From the NCBI GenBank assembly GCA_039619475.1, contig CM077115.1:31137083-31201082 (forward strand): a stretch of DNA of 64,000 nucleotides, in the 5' to 3' direction. The translations under genes and the position numbers were made by a program. Positions 22,106 to 32,687 of this stretch are shown piece after piece. How positions within the stretch are numbered: the stretch's first letter is position 1; every line of letters starts with the position of its first letter. Below the pieces are notes generated by a model. The model searched no databases. It worked only from the letters and a program-made list of their open reading frames with translations, and was not told the origin of the DNA. Origin of the DNA: Icerya purchasi (Eukaryota > Arthropoda > Insecta > Hemiptera > Monophlebidae).

Positions 22106-22349
22106 AATAATTGCGCGCACCAACTTGGTCGCTTGTCGAGCTTTTTTTTCTTCCTTCTAGTACTAGTTTTTCTATTGTATTATTAGGTCTCTTACAAAAA
22201 TCAAACTCCACCAAAACGCACGACCGTGAGCGATACGATTAGAATATGGCGAGAATAAAAGGGAAAGAGTAATAAATCATTATTAGCACCGGAAAAAAAT
22301 GCGACAGGATGGAGTTGACTGTTAGGACACGTGTATATATATATATGTG

Positions 22350-22465
22350 AGGAACTGGCCCCCCTACTCTTATTAGTGTCGATGGGCTTAGTACCATTAT
22401 GGAAAGCTTAACTTCACAGTCCATGATACCTTATCAAAGATATATGGGACTCACTTTACCTTTAC
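22350..22465 (+). mobile_element. tRNA-type SINE, copy 3 (5'-truncated)
   Basis: Contains the 3' half only: AACTGGCCCC, GGCTTAGTACCATTATGG, AAAGCTTAACTTCACAG, GATACCTTATCAAAGAT, GGGACTCACTTTACC. It is followed directly by an (AT)n run to about 22,511. No A or B box is present, so it is 5'-truncated. Confidence 0.75.
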
Positions 22466-22467
22466 TT

Positions 22468-22513
<46 letters not shown>

Positions 22514-23741
22514 AAACAATTCGTCTTAAATACTGTATTGGTTTCTTTTTATTCGAGCATTAAGCTTTTTTGTTTAACGCTAGAGTTCTAATATTATGAG
22601 TATAGAATAAGTTAAGATAAATTATAATTTTTGTACTGTATATATTTTTTTAATAAACGTTAATAAGAGTGTGGGGCACTCACACAACGGGCATATGTGC
22701 CCTGTGGGACCCACAACTTATTTCAAAAAAAAAAAAAAAAAATAATAATAATAATTACTTTTTTTTTTTTTTTTTTAAAGCAACAATTTTTATACAAACA
22801 ATAAGTACGGCAAACGCATTTTACATTTACAAAAAAAATATGAAAAACGTGGTCTCAACTAGACAAATATGTACATACGTGGATTGCCTGACCATTCGGT
22901 ACGGAGATGCGACATAGATCGAACGGCCACCTACAATTAACTTTATCTTTTCTTACACCGCCCGTTCCACCCTGCCGTGGCATTTCGGGTAATTATAAAA
23001 TCTGCCCTCTGTTCGCTAATAATACTCGGTACACTATGTAGACAGCACCCACCACTGACAGAAGCCGATGTACTCGACCACTACGATCACCACATTTTGA
23101 CAGTGTCCATCCCAGAATATTCTCGAACGTGCGATTATATATACGGGAATTACGGTTTCTTGGCCGAGAGTAAGCAAGCTTGAAATAATAAAGCCAGTGA
23201 TGAAGCACTGTTGAACAGCGTTTGATAGTAGTGATTTTAATCGGATAATATCTTGTAGCTCACGCCGTCAACAAGATAGCGCCAAATACCCCGAGAATCC
23301 GTATCAATATATATATTATCATTTTTTTTTAGGCCTGGTACGAAACCATCTGTCTACTAACAACACATGCATACTCCTGAGTATTGGAGTAGTTCGCGAA
23401 CATTCGAAAGTTTACCGAACAATTCGGCTGACATTACTTTTTCCTGCCTGAATTAATGATTTTTTTTGGGGTCCGTACCGCGAGAATACATTTCGAAAAT
23501 GTATCAGGAACTGTTAAATTGTATATAAAAAACCTGCCGACAATTTTAAAATTTCAAGTCATTCTTAATTAGTGCATTACTAAAATAACCGCGATAATTC
23601 GGGGAGAGTTGAATAAAAATGATACAGACACGTATAGCTCGACGTCGATTCTGAAGCAATGGTTAACATTTGGTTATCATTGTGTATAGATCAGAGTTGT
23701 GCGTTAAAGATCGTTCTTTGGATCACATTTGCTTATCGAAT
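22466..23741. other. Non-coding interval
   Basis: (AT)n to about 22,511 and poly-A, (AAT)n and poly-T tracts at 22,725-22,776. An open frame at 22,977-23,183 begins with GTG and has a hydrophobic start, but I see no support for it as a gene. Confidence 0.5.
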
Positions 23742-23809
23742 ATAAATTTTCTATAATAAAACAAACTTTAATAACAAACAATATAAAACAATAAATTAGA
23801 TAAATACCT

Positions 23810-23851
23810 ATTTAGAAACGTTTTCGGGCATAACCCATCATCAGCTAAAAC
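23810..23851 (-). ncRNA. Hammerhead-ribozyme-like motif, A 3' arm
   Basis: Minus strand: GTTTTAG, CTGATGA (23,838-23,844), a GGG/CCC hairpin, GAAA, then the palindrome AAACGTTT and CTAAA pairing with TTTAG. This follows the type I hammerhead order with a minimal stem III, as published for Penelope-like elements. One extra U precedes stem II, so self-cleavage is uncertain. Confidence 0.55.
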
Positions 23852-24011
23852 TAACTTAAAGGAAACTTAAAACATGCTGAAGTAAATATAGGGAATACAT
23901 GTGTATATATAGGAGATGTAAAGAGGAATAAACATAGCAGGTATAAAAATCAATAGGTTGAAAATGCTAATAATTAATATAAAATATAAAATAAAACAAG
24001 AAGACAAAAAA

Positions 24012-24345
24012 TTAAATTTTTATATTAAACAGTGGATTATTATTATTAGGTGTTTGGTCATTTAAAATATTATTTTTATATTTATTTATATAATAATTTT
24101 CTGCAAATTCATATTATTACCTTTGTGATAAGTGGCCAGGATGGTTACAGTATTTTCTATTGAATTAGGTTTATGTTTATTTTTAATTAAATGTTCTGCA
24201 TAGGTTGATTTTTCTATTTCATTATTATTAAATGCTTTTATATGTTCTTTATATCTGCAATTAATTTTTCGCCCTGTTTGACCAATGTATGATTTCTCAC
24301 AATCAGTACAATTTATTTTATATATACCGCTATTTTCGTAAATAT
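24012..24345 (-). pseudogene. Penelope GIY-YIG endonuclease, frameshifted
   Basis: Equivalent to the intact arms of copy B, encoding GIYKINCTDCEKSYIGQTGR and downstream RYKEHIK. Relative to copy B there is a one-base deletion in the A-run at about 24,353, which detaches it from the RT frame. A second one-base deletion lies at about 24,105, where GCAAATTC replaces GCAATGTTC. The endonuclease would nick target DNA for priming. This copy cannot encode it as one chain. Confidence 0.8.
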
Positions 24346-25079
24346 TATTATTTTTAGATTTAAGGTGTTTATTTTATATCTTAAATTATTTTTAGTTTTG
24401 AATGCTACATTTAAACCTTGTTTTTTGAATAAATTGATTAATTTGTATATGTCATTGTTTATAAATGTGAATGTTATCCATCCTTTATTGTTAGTAGCAT
24501 TATTGTCTCTTAATTTTTGTATATATTTTGATTTTGATTTTATTTTGTGAATTAGTTTATCTATTATTTGTTCGTCATAACCGTTATTTCTTGCCAAAGT
24601 CTTTAATATATTAATTTCTATTTGTTTTTTATTTATATTCATGGGTGTAGTTAATAATCTATTTATTGCAGTCATGAAGTAAGCATATTTATGTTGGTTT
24701 GGGTGATTTGATGTTTTATGAATTATATTATCAGTGGTGGTTTGTTTTCTATAAATATTATATGTTAATCCATCCTTTGATTTTATTATTGTTATATCTA
24801 AGAAATTTATTTTGTTATTTTCTTCTTTTTCCATAGTATAATGAATATTTTTGTGAATTTTATTTAAATCATTTAGAATGTCATTTTCAGTATTACTATT
24901 ATTTTCATCAAAAATTAGTAGTGTATCATCTACATATCTAATATAAGATTTAATATTGTATTTTTGTATTATATTTTCCATATATATTTCTTTTAAATTT
25001 TGTAAAAAGATTTCACTTAAAATACCTGACAAAGGTGAGCCCATAGCTAAACCATTATTTTGTATATACATGGAGTTAT
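24346..25079 (-). pseudogene. Penelope-like reverse transcriptase, 5'-truncated
   Basis: The minus-strand frame 24,313-25,122 is open for 269 codons, but only the part below about 25,079 is element coding sequence. Upstream residues come from reading through the inverted 3' arm. Visible motifs are NNGLAMGSPLSG (RT motif B), IRYVDDTLL (catalytic YVDD), and INFLDITI with the thumb region, then the linker to GIY-YIG. RT motifs 1 to 3 are missing. A frameshift at about 24,353 replaces the natural linker with IIIFTKIAVYIK and a stop. It fits the Penelope/Poseidon type by the YVDD context and the attached GIY-YIG domain. Confidence 0.85.
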
Positions 25080-25457
25080 TATATAAATAAATATAAAAAT
25101 AATATTTTAAATGACCAAACACCTAATAATAATAATCCACTGTTTAATATAAAAATTTAACTTTTTGTCTTCTTGTTTTATTTTATATTTTATATTAATT
25201 ATTAGCATTTTCAACCTATTGATTTTTATACCTGCTATGTTTATTCCTCTTTACATCTACTATATATACACATGTATTCCCTATATTTACTTCAGTATGT
25301 TTTAAGTTTCCCTTAAGTTAGTTTTAGCTGATGATGGGTTATGCCCGAAAACGTTTCTAAATAGGTATTTATCTAATTTATTGTTCTATATTGTTTGTTA
25401 TTGAAGTTTGTTTTATTATACAGTTTTAACAAACAGGATGTATTCACCTACATTTAC
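25080..25457 (+). repeat. Inverted copy of the Penelope 3' end plus terminal tail
   Basis: Plus-strand copy of the last 35 or so codons of GIY-YIG and the 3' UTR, near-identical to 23,754-24,110 read in reverse. It ends TTTTATTATA and is followed by TTTTAACAAACAGGATGT and TTCACCTAC. That extra tail also begins copy B (31,839-31,866, reverse orientation), so it belongs to the element. Confidence 0.85.
25321..25362 (+). ncRNA. Hammerhead-ribozyme-like motif, A inverted arm
   Basis: Same motif as at 23,810-23,851: CTGATGA at 25,328-25,334, GAAA at 25,347-25,350, palindromic stem III and TTTAG/CTAAA stem I, with the same extra U. Confidence 0.55.
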
Positions 25458-25469
25458 ATAAATTTTCTA

Positions 25470-25860
25470 CTTATGTCATTGATAAGTTGGCGACAACGAG
25501 GGGACTTTTGCTTAAAATGACATGAAAACGTACAGATATGTACCATGAAACAGGTAACAATGATATAGCGGGAAGTAAGAAATCTTTGTGAACAACTTTA
25601 GTGATTAAACTAATTCAAATGATGACGGGAGGAAAAAATAATAATGACTCTAAAGTAAACACTCTAAATGTTGTAAGACAGAGAATTCCGGAACTTTGAA
25701 TAAAAGTGCCAGCGCTACGAATAACTACAGCGCAGATAAAACTTATCTGTCATGCTGCTATTTTACAATTGCGAAATGAACAGTACGAATTTTTTATAGA
25801 AAAAACTAAATAATGAAATTATTGCAACGTGAAAGAGTTAGAAACAGAAAATTTAACTAT
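25470..25860. other. Non-coding interval
   Basis: AT-rich, nothing recognised. Confidence 0.5.
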
Positions 25861-25954
25861 TTATAAAAATACATTTAAATATCGACACGTGTTTTCCGGA
25901 GTCAAGAGTGAGTGACTCCCAAAAACATGCCTGTACTTGAATGTATTTTTATAA
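25861..25954. ncRNA. Pre-miRNA-like long hairpin
   Basis: A stem of about 40 bp with a few mismatches closes on the loop AAGAGTGAGT. The outer pairs are ATAAAAATACATT with AATGTATTTTTAT, and the inner pairs GGAGTC with GACTCC. Size and shape fit a microRNA precursor, but a small MITE would look the same. No expression information is available. Confidence 0.35.
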
Positions 25955-26092
25955 GTAATTACATTTGCTGTTTCAAAGTTTGTTTTTTTTTACAGTAATT
26001 TCATATTAGTGCAGAAAATGGATTGTAATAATTTTAACTTTAATTTAAAACTAAAAAAAACCACGATCAGTAACTCGAATACACCAAAGTTA

Positions 26093-26465
26093 TTAACCCG
26101 GCGTCATTGTGGCCGGGTATTTTATACCCGACGGTTTTTAAAACCCTAATAACTTTAAAACAAAATACGCGCGTTATTTGCCGCCCAGAGTAGCTTTAGT
26201 GTCACTGCGGCTGCGGTGGGGTTTGCACGTCTGTGAAAAGCGCGCGGGTACGTTGTACCCGACTCCAATGGCCACGTAACATTTATGTATATACAACGTG
26301 TTTATTGTTTTTTATTGTTTACTGATGAATTGTATATCCTTTTTTACAGTTTTACGAACGATGTTATACGAAAATGAACAAAGTCGACTTCTAGCCTTCT
26401 TTGAACAAGCTTGTACCAGTGACAGTGAACAATTTAGTTACTCTTTTACTTGAGCTATTGTTTAC
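26093..26465 (+). mobile_element. Possible piggyBac-type transposon end
   Basis: TTAACCCGGCGTC is followed by a small hairpin CCGGGTATTTTATACCCG. TTAA is the piggyBac target, and a TTAACCC start with such a hairpin is common in piggyBac-like ends. A short frame at about 26,360-26,450 reads MLYENEQSRLLAFFEQ and then an acidic TSDSE stretch, loosely like a transposase N-terminus. I see no matching right end and no transposase core. It could be a solo end, a truncated copy or a false resemblance. Confidence 0.35.
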
Positions 26466-28307
26466 ATGAACATAATTTTTTTTTTTGCTGTTTTGGGGCT
26501 CACACGTTTTGTTTTATGCTTTGAATTTCACTTTTATAGGTTTATCTGGTGTTGAGTTATGAATTTTTAAGTGATTTTTAAGGTCGTTTTATATTCCATA
26601 TTATATATTCTTGACGGTATACGCCTATATATATATATGCGTATATCTACAATACACACACACATATTCATAGGTGTTACATATGTTATGACATCACTAA
26701 TAAACAAAGAACGATTGTAGCGACGTAATAGGTAGTAGGAATATCGAGTTTAGGCAAGAAGTGTTCAAAAAACAAGGTGAGCGCACAAAGTTAGCTCTAG
26801 AAAGCGTACAGTGCACTAGAGTGAAAAGCAATATAGCTATAACAGAAATAAACATTTAAGTAAAGCGACAGCGATATGACGAGAAGAGATTGAATGAACG
26901 GAAAATAAATTGCAAAACAAAGTGTACACGGGAGAGCCGATTGTAAAACGAGATAGCGAGGGAACGTTGGGAAGAGCCGAATTTGATACTATTACTACAT
27001 TTTTGAATGGAAAGGGTTCGATCTGTTAGCGGTACAACTTTGCAATAGAAAATTCCTATTAATTCAGGCATTATCAAAAAATCTGTCCTCAGTATGAACG
27101 TGGATAGGGCAGCATGTAAGAACGATGCTGGCTGAAATTGATTGTAAAACATTTTCGGCATCAGGACTGTTGAGGAGAATTTATTGCTGAGAAGAATTTT
27201 ATTGGGAGAAAACCAACGGAACCCAGTATTATCGGCATCCTATTAAATTTATTTGTTTTCAAATCATTTTCGATAGTATATTACAAAAAGTTAGTTTCAT
27301 CGTAATATTTTCCAAATGCTCTTAAATAAAGCGAATTGAAATTTATAATTTTGTTTAATTCTCTAACAACTTTCTCCTAAACAATCGATGTGCTCGCGGC
27401 GCAAATTTCTCCAAAGAAAGTATAATCGGAAATAATAGCATGACTGTTAAAGAAGTTAAACCGGATGCATACATAAAAACTCTGCGCTCATAATGTTCGT
27501 CGTTGTCGTTTTGAACAGTTAGCCAATTCACACACATCATAAGATACATTTCTCTGTGTAGACACGATACATTTCGACGGCTTTATTGCGAAACGAGGAA
27601 AATAATGAAAAGATAGTAATTAAATATTCACTCTTTCCGATATTTTTGCGTAAACATCGAGCAAGAACGGCTGCGAATTAATTAGTTACAACAGCAGCGG
27701 ATTTGAACCAACGACTTCGTTGTTCCTTAATCAGCTCGACTAACTCTAGTCAAGTGTCTATGTTAATCAGGAAGTTATGCATAATGCGCGTTGGTTTCCA
27801 GTTCGGTTCGAATAGTCAGCAGAATTTTCAAACTGAATCCAAAATTTTCGCAATTCACTGCAACGAACCAGTGCCGTCATTAATAAAATCGCGCGTACAT
27901 TTCTATTTCGACTTATCGCCGGCTGGCTTCTAATTAGTGCGGGGCTTCTTGATAAAGAATATAATTGTAATTATGCTAATAACTATTTCCTTTCCGAGGA
28001 ATTTTATTTACTTAACCTGCAACAAAAGCTGGCGTTCGAAGTAGCGAAGATACAGACTGTAGCCAGTATCTGACCCAGTCACTCTATAGTACCCGTGCTG
28101 GTTTGAAGACTCAGCGGTGATGAATAGTGACTGATTTTTTAAAGATAACAATACAAATTGAAACAGCTAGCTGGTTCAAAATTCCAAATTATTATGTTTA
28201 TTACGAAAACCGTGCATTTAGCGCTATCTTCGGCTAATTAAGAGAGAACTGGCGTATAAGGCCGCATTTATATTCTCTCTTTCTCCGACGCACACGCATA
28301 TACATAT

Positions 28308-28340
<33 letters not shown>

Positions 28341-28382
28341 AATTACAACGTAATTCTTAGGCCACCCCCCCATTAGAAAAAA
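26466..28382. other. Non-coding interval
   Basis: Short (TA)n runs near 26,625 and 28,318-28,340, otherwise featureless. The sequence AAATTACAACGTAATTCTTA at about 28,340 is inverted relative to AAGAATTACGCTGTAAATT at about 28,470 inside the neighbouring repeat. Confidence 0.5.
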
Positions 28383-28610
28383 TGTTCCAATTTTATGTAA
28401 TGAAAGTTAAATGTTAGTATAGGATTTTTGTGATTATGTTATTTCTTTTTTTTGTGTTGATTCCGGTAAGAATTACGCTGTAAATTTTGATAATTTTATA
28501 CAAAGTATAGACGAGAAAGAGATAGACATATATATAAGCAAGAGTGGTCAAGGAGCACAGGCCCTTGCAAGACCAAAATGGCCGAGTTTATTTATATATA
28601 TATATAAAAA
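28383..28610 (+). repeat. Unclassified dispersed repeat, copy 2
   Basis: Collinear with 6,604-6,870, in the same orientation and with the same (TA)n 3' end. Many substitutions and small indels between the copies imply an old family. Confidence 0.6.
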
Positions 28611-30416
28611 TAATACTCTAATGTGGGGTTAAGTTTTTTACATCGAAATTATTCGTCAAAGCGAAGTAACGTATATACATCCGTTTTTATAGCAGCATTT
28701 AGTCTGTTCCTTCTATTTTAAAAATCCGAGAAATTTTATACGATAGATGGACTGCACAATGATAAAACCTTTATCTTTTTTAAATGTTAGATTTAAAATC
28801 TCACTGATGATCCAAAACAGATAAGGGTTGCAAATTTAAAAAAAAAAGTAAAAGAAAAAGTAAATATTATTTAGGAGGTGTACTACACGGTTTTTCCAGA
28901 TTTCGAATGAATTCTCTTTCTATCCGAATTTTTATTTCGAAGATTTCGTAACTAAAATTTAATTATTCACAGGAACTGCCTTACGTTCGGAATCATTAAC
29001 GTTTCAACGAAAAGATATTGTTTCGGTGAAATATTTTAAAATTTTATTCGCGAGATATTTCTGAAAATGGCGAAAGCTAACACTGACGTATAATTGCACA
29101 TATTTTATAAAGTTCATATTTTTAATAAACGCTCATCTCTCGTCTCCTTCTAAGCTCGGATGGGTTCCGTATAAAGAATAACGGGTATTTCGAAAAGCGA
29201 GCGAGCAAAGAAATTAACAATTCCCGCGTACAAAGTTCTTTCTTCTCTTTAAGAAAACTAAATGATGAAGTGTGCGCAACGGTATTCCTTACGACAGCGG
29301 AAAACCGGCAAAAAGCTAGCTTCTACGTTAAGTTCGAACTTTTAAGCGTATTCGAAAAAGTACAGTTGCTTTTAATCATTTTCAAATTGGCCGTAAACAC
29401 GGAAATAACCGAAAACCAAAAAAAAAAAAATATTTTTTTTATCGATGCATCTACTGTTTTTGTTGTTTCTAACTGCAGACGCCATTACAGCGGAATGCGG
29501 TAGTTTTCAAATCGTCACACCGATCTCATATCGTTGAACAGTCTCAAAAAAGATGTTGACAGCTCCCGTATTTTTAACCGTTTTTTTTTTTTTTTTTGTA
29601 GTTTATCAACTTCTAGCAGGCGGAAGGGCTGATGTTTTGGAAGCGAAAAGGAAATAATTTTTGGAAAATATAATCTCGGAAAGAAATGTTGTTAGGCGCG
29701 ATCTATTGGCAGGAGAGTTGTCTCTGTGAGTTCCCGCTGGTCACTTTAAAGCTCAATAGGATATAATGCATCTCGGAAAAGTAATCGCGTTTTCTACTAT
29801 GCGAAAGTCTCTTGAAAAAAATAAAAAAAAATGTCCTGCGCCCTTCGGTATTCACAGTGTGCACAAAAGCAAATAGATTTGAAGAAAATACCGGTTCAGT
29901 TTTTTTCTTTCTCGGCTTACTTTGCTTTTGTCTTTAACTTCTCTGCTAGAGCCGATTGTTCGAGACTAAAAGCTAGACCTTAACCGTGGAACTACACAAG
30001 TTTATCGAAGGCTGTTCGTCTTCTTCGTTGGCAGAAATATTCTTCATTATAGAGTTTACTGTTGGACATTCTCCTGTGATATTGCTGAGCAAAAAGCAGA
30101 GTGTTGAAGGGTATGTACATTGAATTTTCAATGAATGTGCTTAAGGAGTTGGAAAAATTGTTACCAACGAGAATGGAATACGTTACCGTTGCCACCATAC
30201 TGTTCTGAGAAATCGATTCCCGCAAACATGGTTAAATTTTCAGATTATACTATAGAATATGACTCAGTTCAGTGGTTCTCACAGTCATCCTATATTAGCG
30301 TGTTTTTTCTTTTTCTTTTTTTCATTTAGGTAGGTTTAATATTTTAATTATAAAATAAATGCGCCAATTAGTTTTTTTGCTAATTCCTTTTGGGAGTGGT
30401 GATCCTTAAGTTTTAC
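28611..30416. other. Non-coding interval
   Basis: Several A- and T-runs (about 28,840, 29,420 and 29,580) and no recognisable coding domain. Confidence 0.5.
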
Positions 30417-31560
30417 TTTTTTTTTTTTTTTTGTTGAAAATCAAATTACACATATTATATACGCAATTAACTACGGTTAAAGAACCTTAGTGGCCATATG
30501 TTGGTTTCACATAATTAGTCTCTCAAAAACACATTAACTCATAATAAATGATAAAATAATAATAATAAACAATGGCAATAATAATAACGAAAACAATAAA
30601 AAGAAGCGAAAAATAAAGCAAAAAATAAAAGGAAAAGATAATTTTAACTCAAAATAACTAAAATATAACTTCTTCAGTAAATGACAATTTCATTTATCCT
30701 TGATTGTATTTGCCACAAATTTTCTTTCTTAATGTGTCATTAACAATTTCTACTAATAATTCCCATTCATTAATGTCCATGTTTCTGTTAACTTCCGCGG
30801 TATACTTAACACAGTGGCGCATCCCCATATCTTCTACTTCTCCACAAAAATCACATTTATCTTCATCAACTGTGTTAAATTTATTTAAATGGTAATTACA
30901 AGGTCTCCCCATGTTGTGTTAAAGCTTGTGTTATGAAGTAGTTCAGGTATGTTTTAATATACAGTTTGAGATCAGGGATTATTAGGTATCTTCCATTTTC
31001 TGCTAAATTTCATTTTCTTCTGAATATTTATTCTTCCCTCGGTGTTTTATCGTAATATTCCAATTTACTATATTTTGTTTACTATTCATATCTGAATATC
31101 CTGCCTGAATTTTCTTATTGAAAAATTGTCTTTTTTCTTCTATCATTAAATCAATCGGGATTATTTCTGTGTTATTACTTGTAATGCATTATTAAGTATT
31201 GTTCTACAGCCAGCAGAAATATTAATTAAGAATTTTCTTTGCTGTGCTATTATATATTCTTTAATGTTATCTTACTTATATAATTGACGTATATATATAT
31301 ATATACTCGAAGCATACAAATACATATTTTGAACTGTAACTTTATACCGGATTCTTTTCTGATTGCTTCCTATGCCCCATAGCTTTGCGCCTAAGCGGCA
31401 AGTACTTGCATATATTTTTAATGATCTTCATTTAAGTATTTAACGCGTGTTCTTTGAAATTTAATTTGAAAATCTTTTATTAAAAAGCTCCTGGAAGCCA
31501 TTAATTGACCTTCCAGATCATCATTTCGGTTTTAATTTGTAGTTTTTGTTTTTTAAAAAA
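30417..31560 (-). mobile_element. R1-clade retrotransposon 3' relic
   Basis: A T-run at 30,417-30,432 is a poly(A) tail on the minus strand. About 30,912-30,694 encodes GRPCNYHLNKFNTV, CDFCGEVEDMGMRHCVKY, the C-terminal knuckle of R1 ORF2. Further upstream (about 31,480-31,190), fragments read FQIKFQRTRVKYLNEDH, AKLWGIGSNQKRIRYKV and AQQRKFLINISAGCRTILN, which match the post-RT region in the R1 order. Frames are broken by stops and shifts. The left part is AT-rich 3' UTR. Confidence 0.65.
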
Positions 31561-31927
31561 AATAAAATAAATAAAAGATCTTCATCTACGTTATGGAACA
31601 AAGAAATGAAATTTTAGTCATTTGCATTTTGTTTTTATTAACATCCTTGATGAAATACATCAGTTTTGAAGTTTTTACCTTCGCGCGTTAGAAGAAAAAT
31701 ATTTTTTGTACTCACGCACGTTAGAAATCAGCTGTAAAACTACCAATTTTATAACATAGAAACTTTTCCTATTTTTACAGTCGCCTATCAAACTAGGGGT
31801 CGACAATTTTTAATCGGTTTGACTACAAGATTACAAGTGTAGGTGAATACATCCTGTTTGTTAAAATGGTATAATAAAATAAACTTTAATAACAAACAAT
31901 ATAGAACAATAAATTAGATAAATACCT

Positions 31928-31970
31928 ATTTAGAAACGTTTTCGGGCATAACCCATCATCAGCTAACACT
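31928..31970 (-). ncRNA. Hammerhead-ribozyme-like motif, B inverted arm
   Basis: Minus strand: TTAG, CTGATGA, GGG/CCC hairpin, GAAA, AAACGTTT, CTAA. Stem I is 4 bp here, one less than in copy A, because the sequence reads GTGTTAG. Confidence 0.5.
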
Positions 31971-32129
31971 AACTTAAAGGAAACTTAAAACATACTGAAG
32001 TGAATATAGGGAATACATGTGTATATATAGTAGATGTAAAGAGGAATAAACATGGCAGGTATAAAAATCTATAGGTTGAAAATGCTAATAATTAATATAA
32101 AATATAAAATAAAACAAGAAGAGAAAAAG

Positions 32130-32687
32130 TTAAATTTTTATATTAAACAGTGGATTATTATTATTAGGTGTTTGGTCATTTAAAATATTATTTTTATATT
32201 TATTTATATAATAATTTTCTGCAATGTTCATATTATTACCTTTGTGATAAGTGGCCAGGATGGTTACAGTATTTTCTATTGAATTAGGTTTATGTTTATT
32301 TTTAATTAAATGTTCTGCATAGGTTGATTTTTCTATTTCATTATTATTAAATGCTTTTATATGTTCTTTATATCTGCAATTAATTTTTCGCCTTGTTTGA
32401 CCAATGTATGATTTCTCACAATCAGTACAATTTATTTTATATATACCGCTGTTTTCGTAAATATTATTATTTTTTAAATTTAAGGTGTTTATTTTATATT
32501 TTAAATTATTTTTAGTTTTGAATGCTACATTTAAACCTTGTTTTTTGAATAAATTGGTTAATTTGTATATGTTATTGTTTATAAATGTGAATGTTATCCA
32601 TCCTTTATTGTTAGTAGCATTATTGACTCTTAATTTTTGTATATATTTTGATTTTGATTTTATTTTGTGAATTAGTTTATCTAAAAA
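32130..32687 (-). CDS. Penelope GIY-YIG endonuclease, inverted arm
   Basis: Open on the minus strand for about 185 codons without an N-terminal ATG. It begins in the RT-endonuclease linker (DKLIHKIKSKSKYIQKLR). Next come GWITFTFINN, KKQGLNVAFKTKNNL, then GIYKI, SYIGQTRR and RYKEHIK, the GIY-YIG nuclease core with its conserved Arg. The first G of the usual TGR reads R in this arm (TRR). It lacks the RT and any start codon, so it is a truncated fragment although the frame is uninterrupted. Confidence 0.75.
   Translation of the reverse strand, partial: FLDKLIHKIKSKSKYIQKLRVNNATNNKGWITFTFINNNIYKLTNLFKKQGLNVAFKTKNNLKYKINTLNLKNNNIYENSGIYKINCTDCEKSYIGQTRRKINCRYKEHIKAFNNNEIEKSTYAEHLIKNKHKPNSIENTVTILATYHKGNNMNIAENYYINKYKNNILNDQTPNNNNPLFNIKI

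Larger units (their letters stand above)
23754..25457 (-). mobile_element. Penelope-like retroelement, copy A
   Basis: Flanked by a perfect 12-bp direct repeat ATAAATTTTCTA at 23,742-23,753 and 25,458-25,469, so both ends are defined. Read on the minus strand it starts with a tail containing GTAGGTGAATACATCCTG. Next is an inverted copy of the element's own 3' end (about 25,076-25,430), then a reverse transcriptase cut off upstream of motif B. A GIY-YIG endonuclease and the 3' UTR to 23,754 follow. A 5' inverted partial copy of the 3' end is a recognised structure of inserted Penelope-like elements. Two single-base deletions break the endonuclease, so the copy is dead. Confidence 0.9.

Noticed and set aside
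22977..23183. 68-codon frame with a hydrophobic start resembling a signal peptide
   Set aside because: It begins with GTG, not ATG, has no homology I recognise, and lies in repeat-rich non-coding DNA.
26856..27161. 101-codon minus-strand frame
   Set aside because: No domain, and its composition matches the surrounding non-coding DNA.
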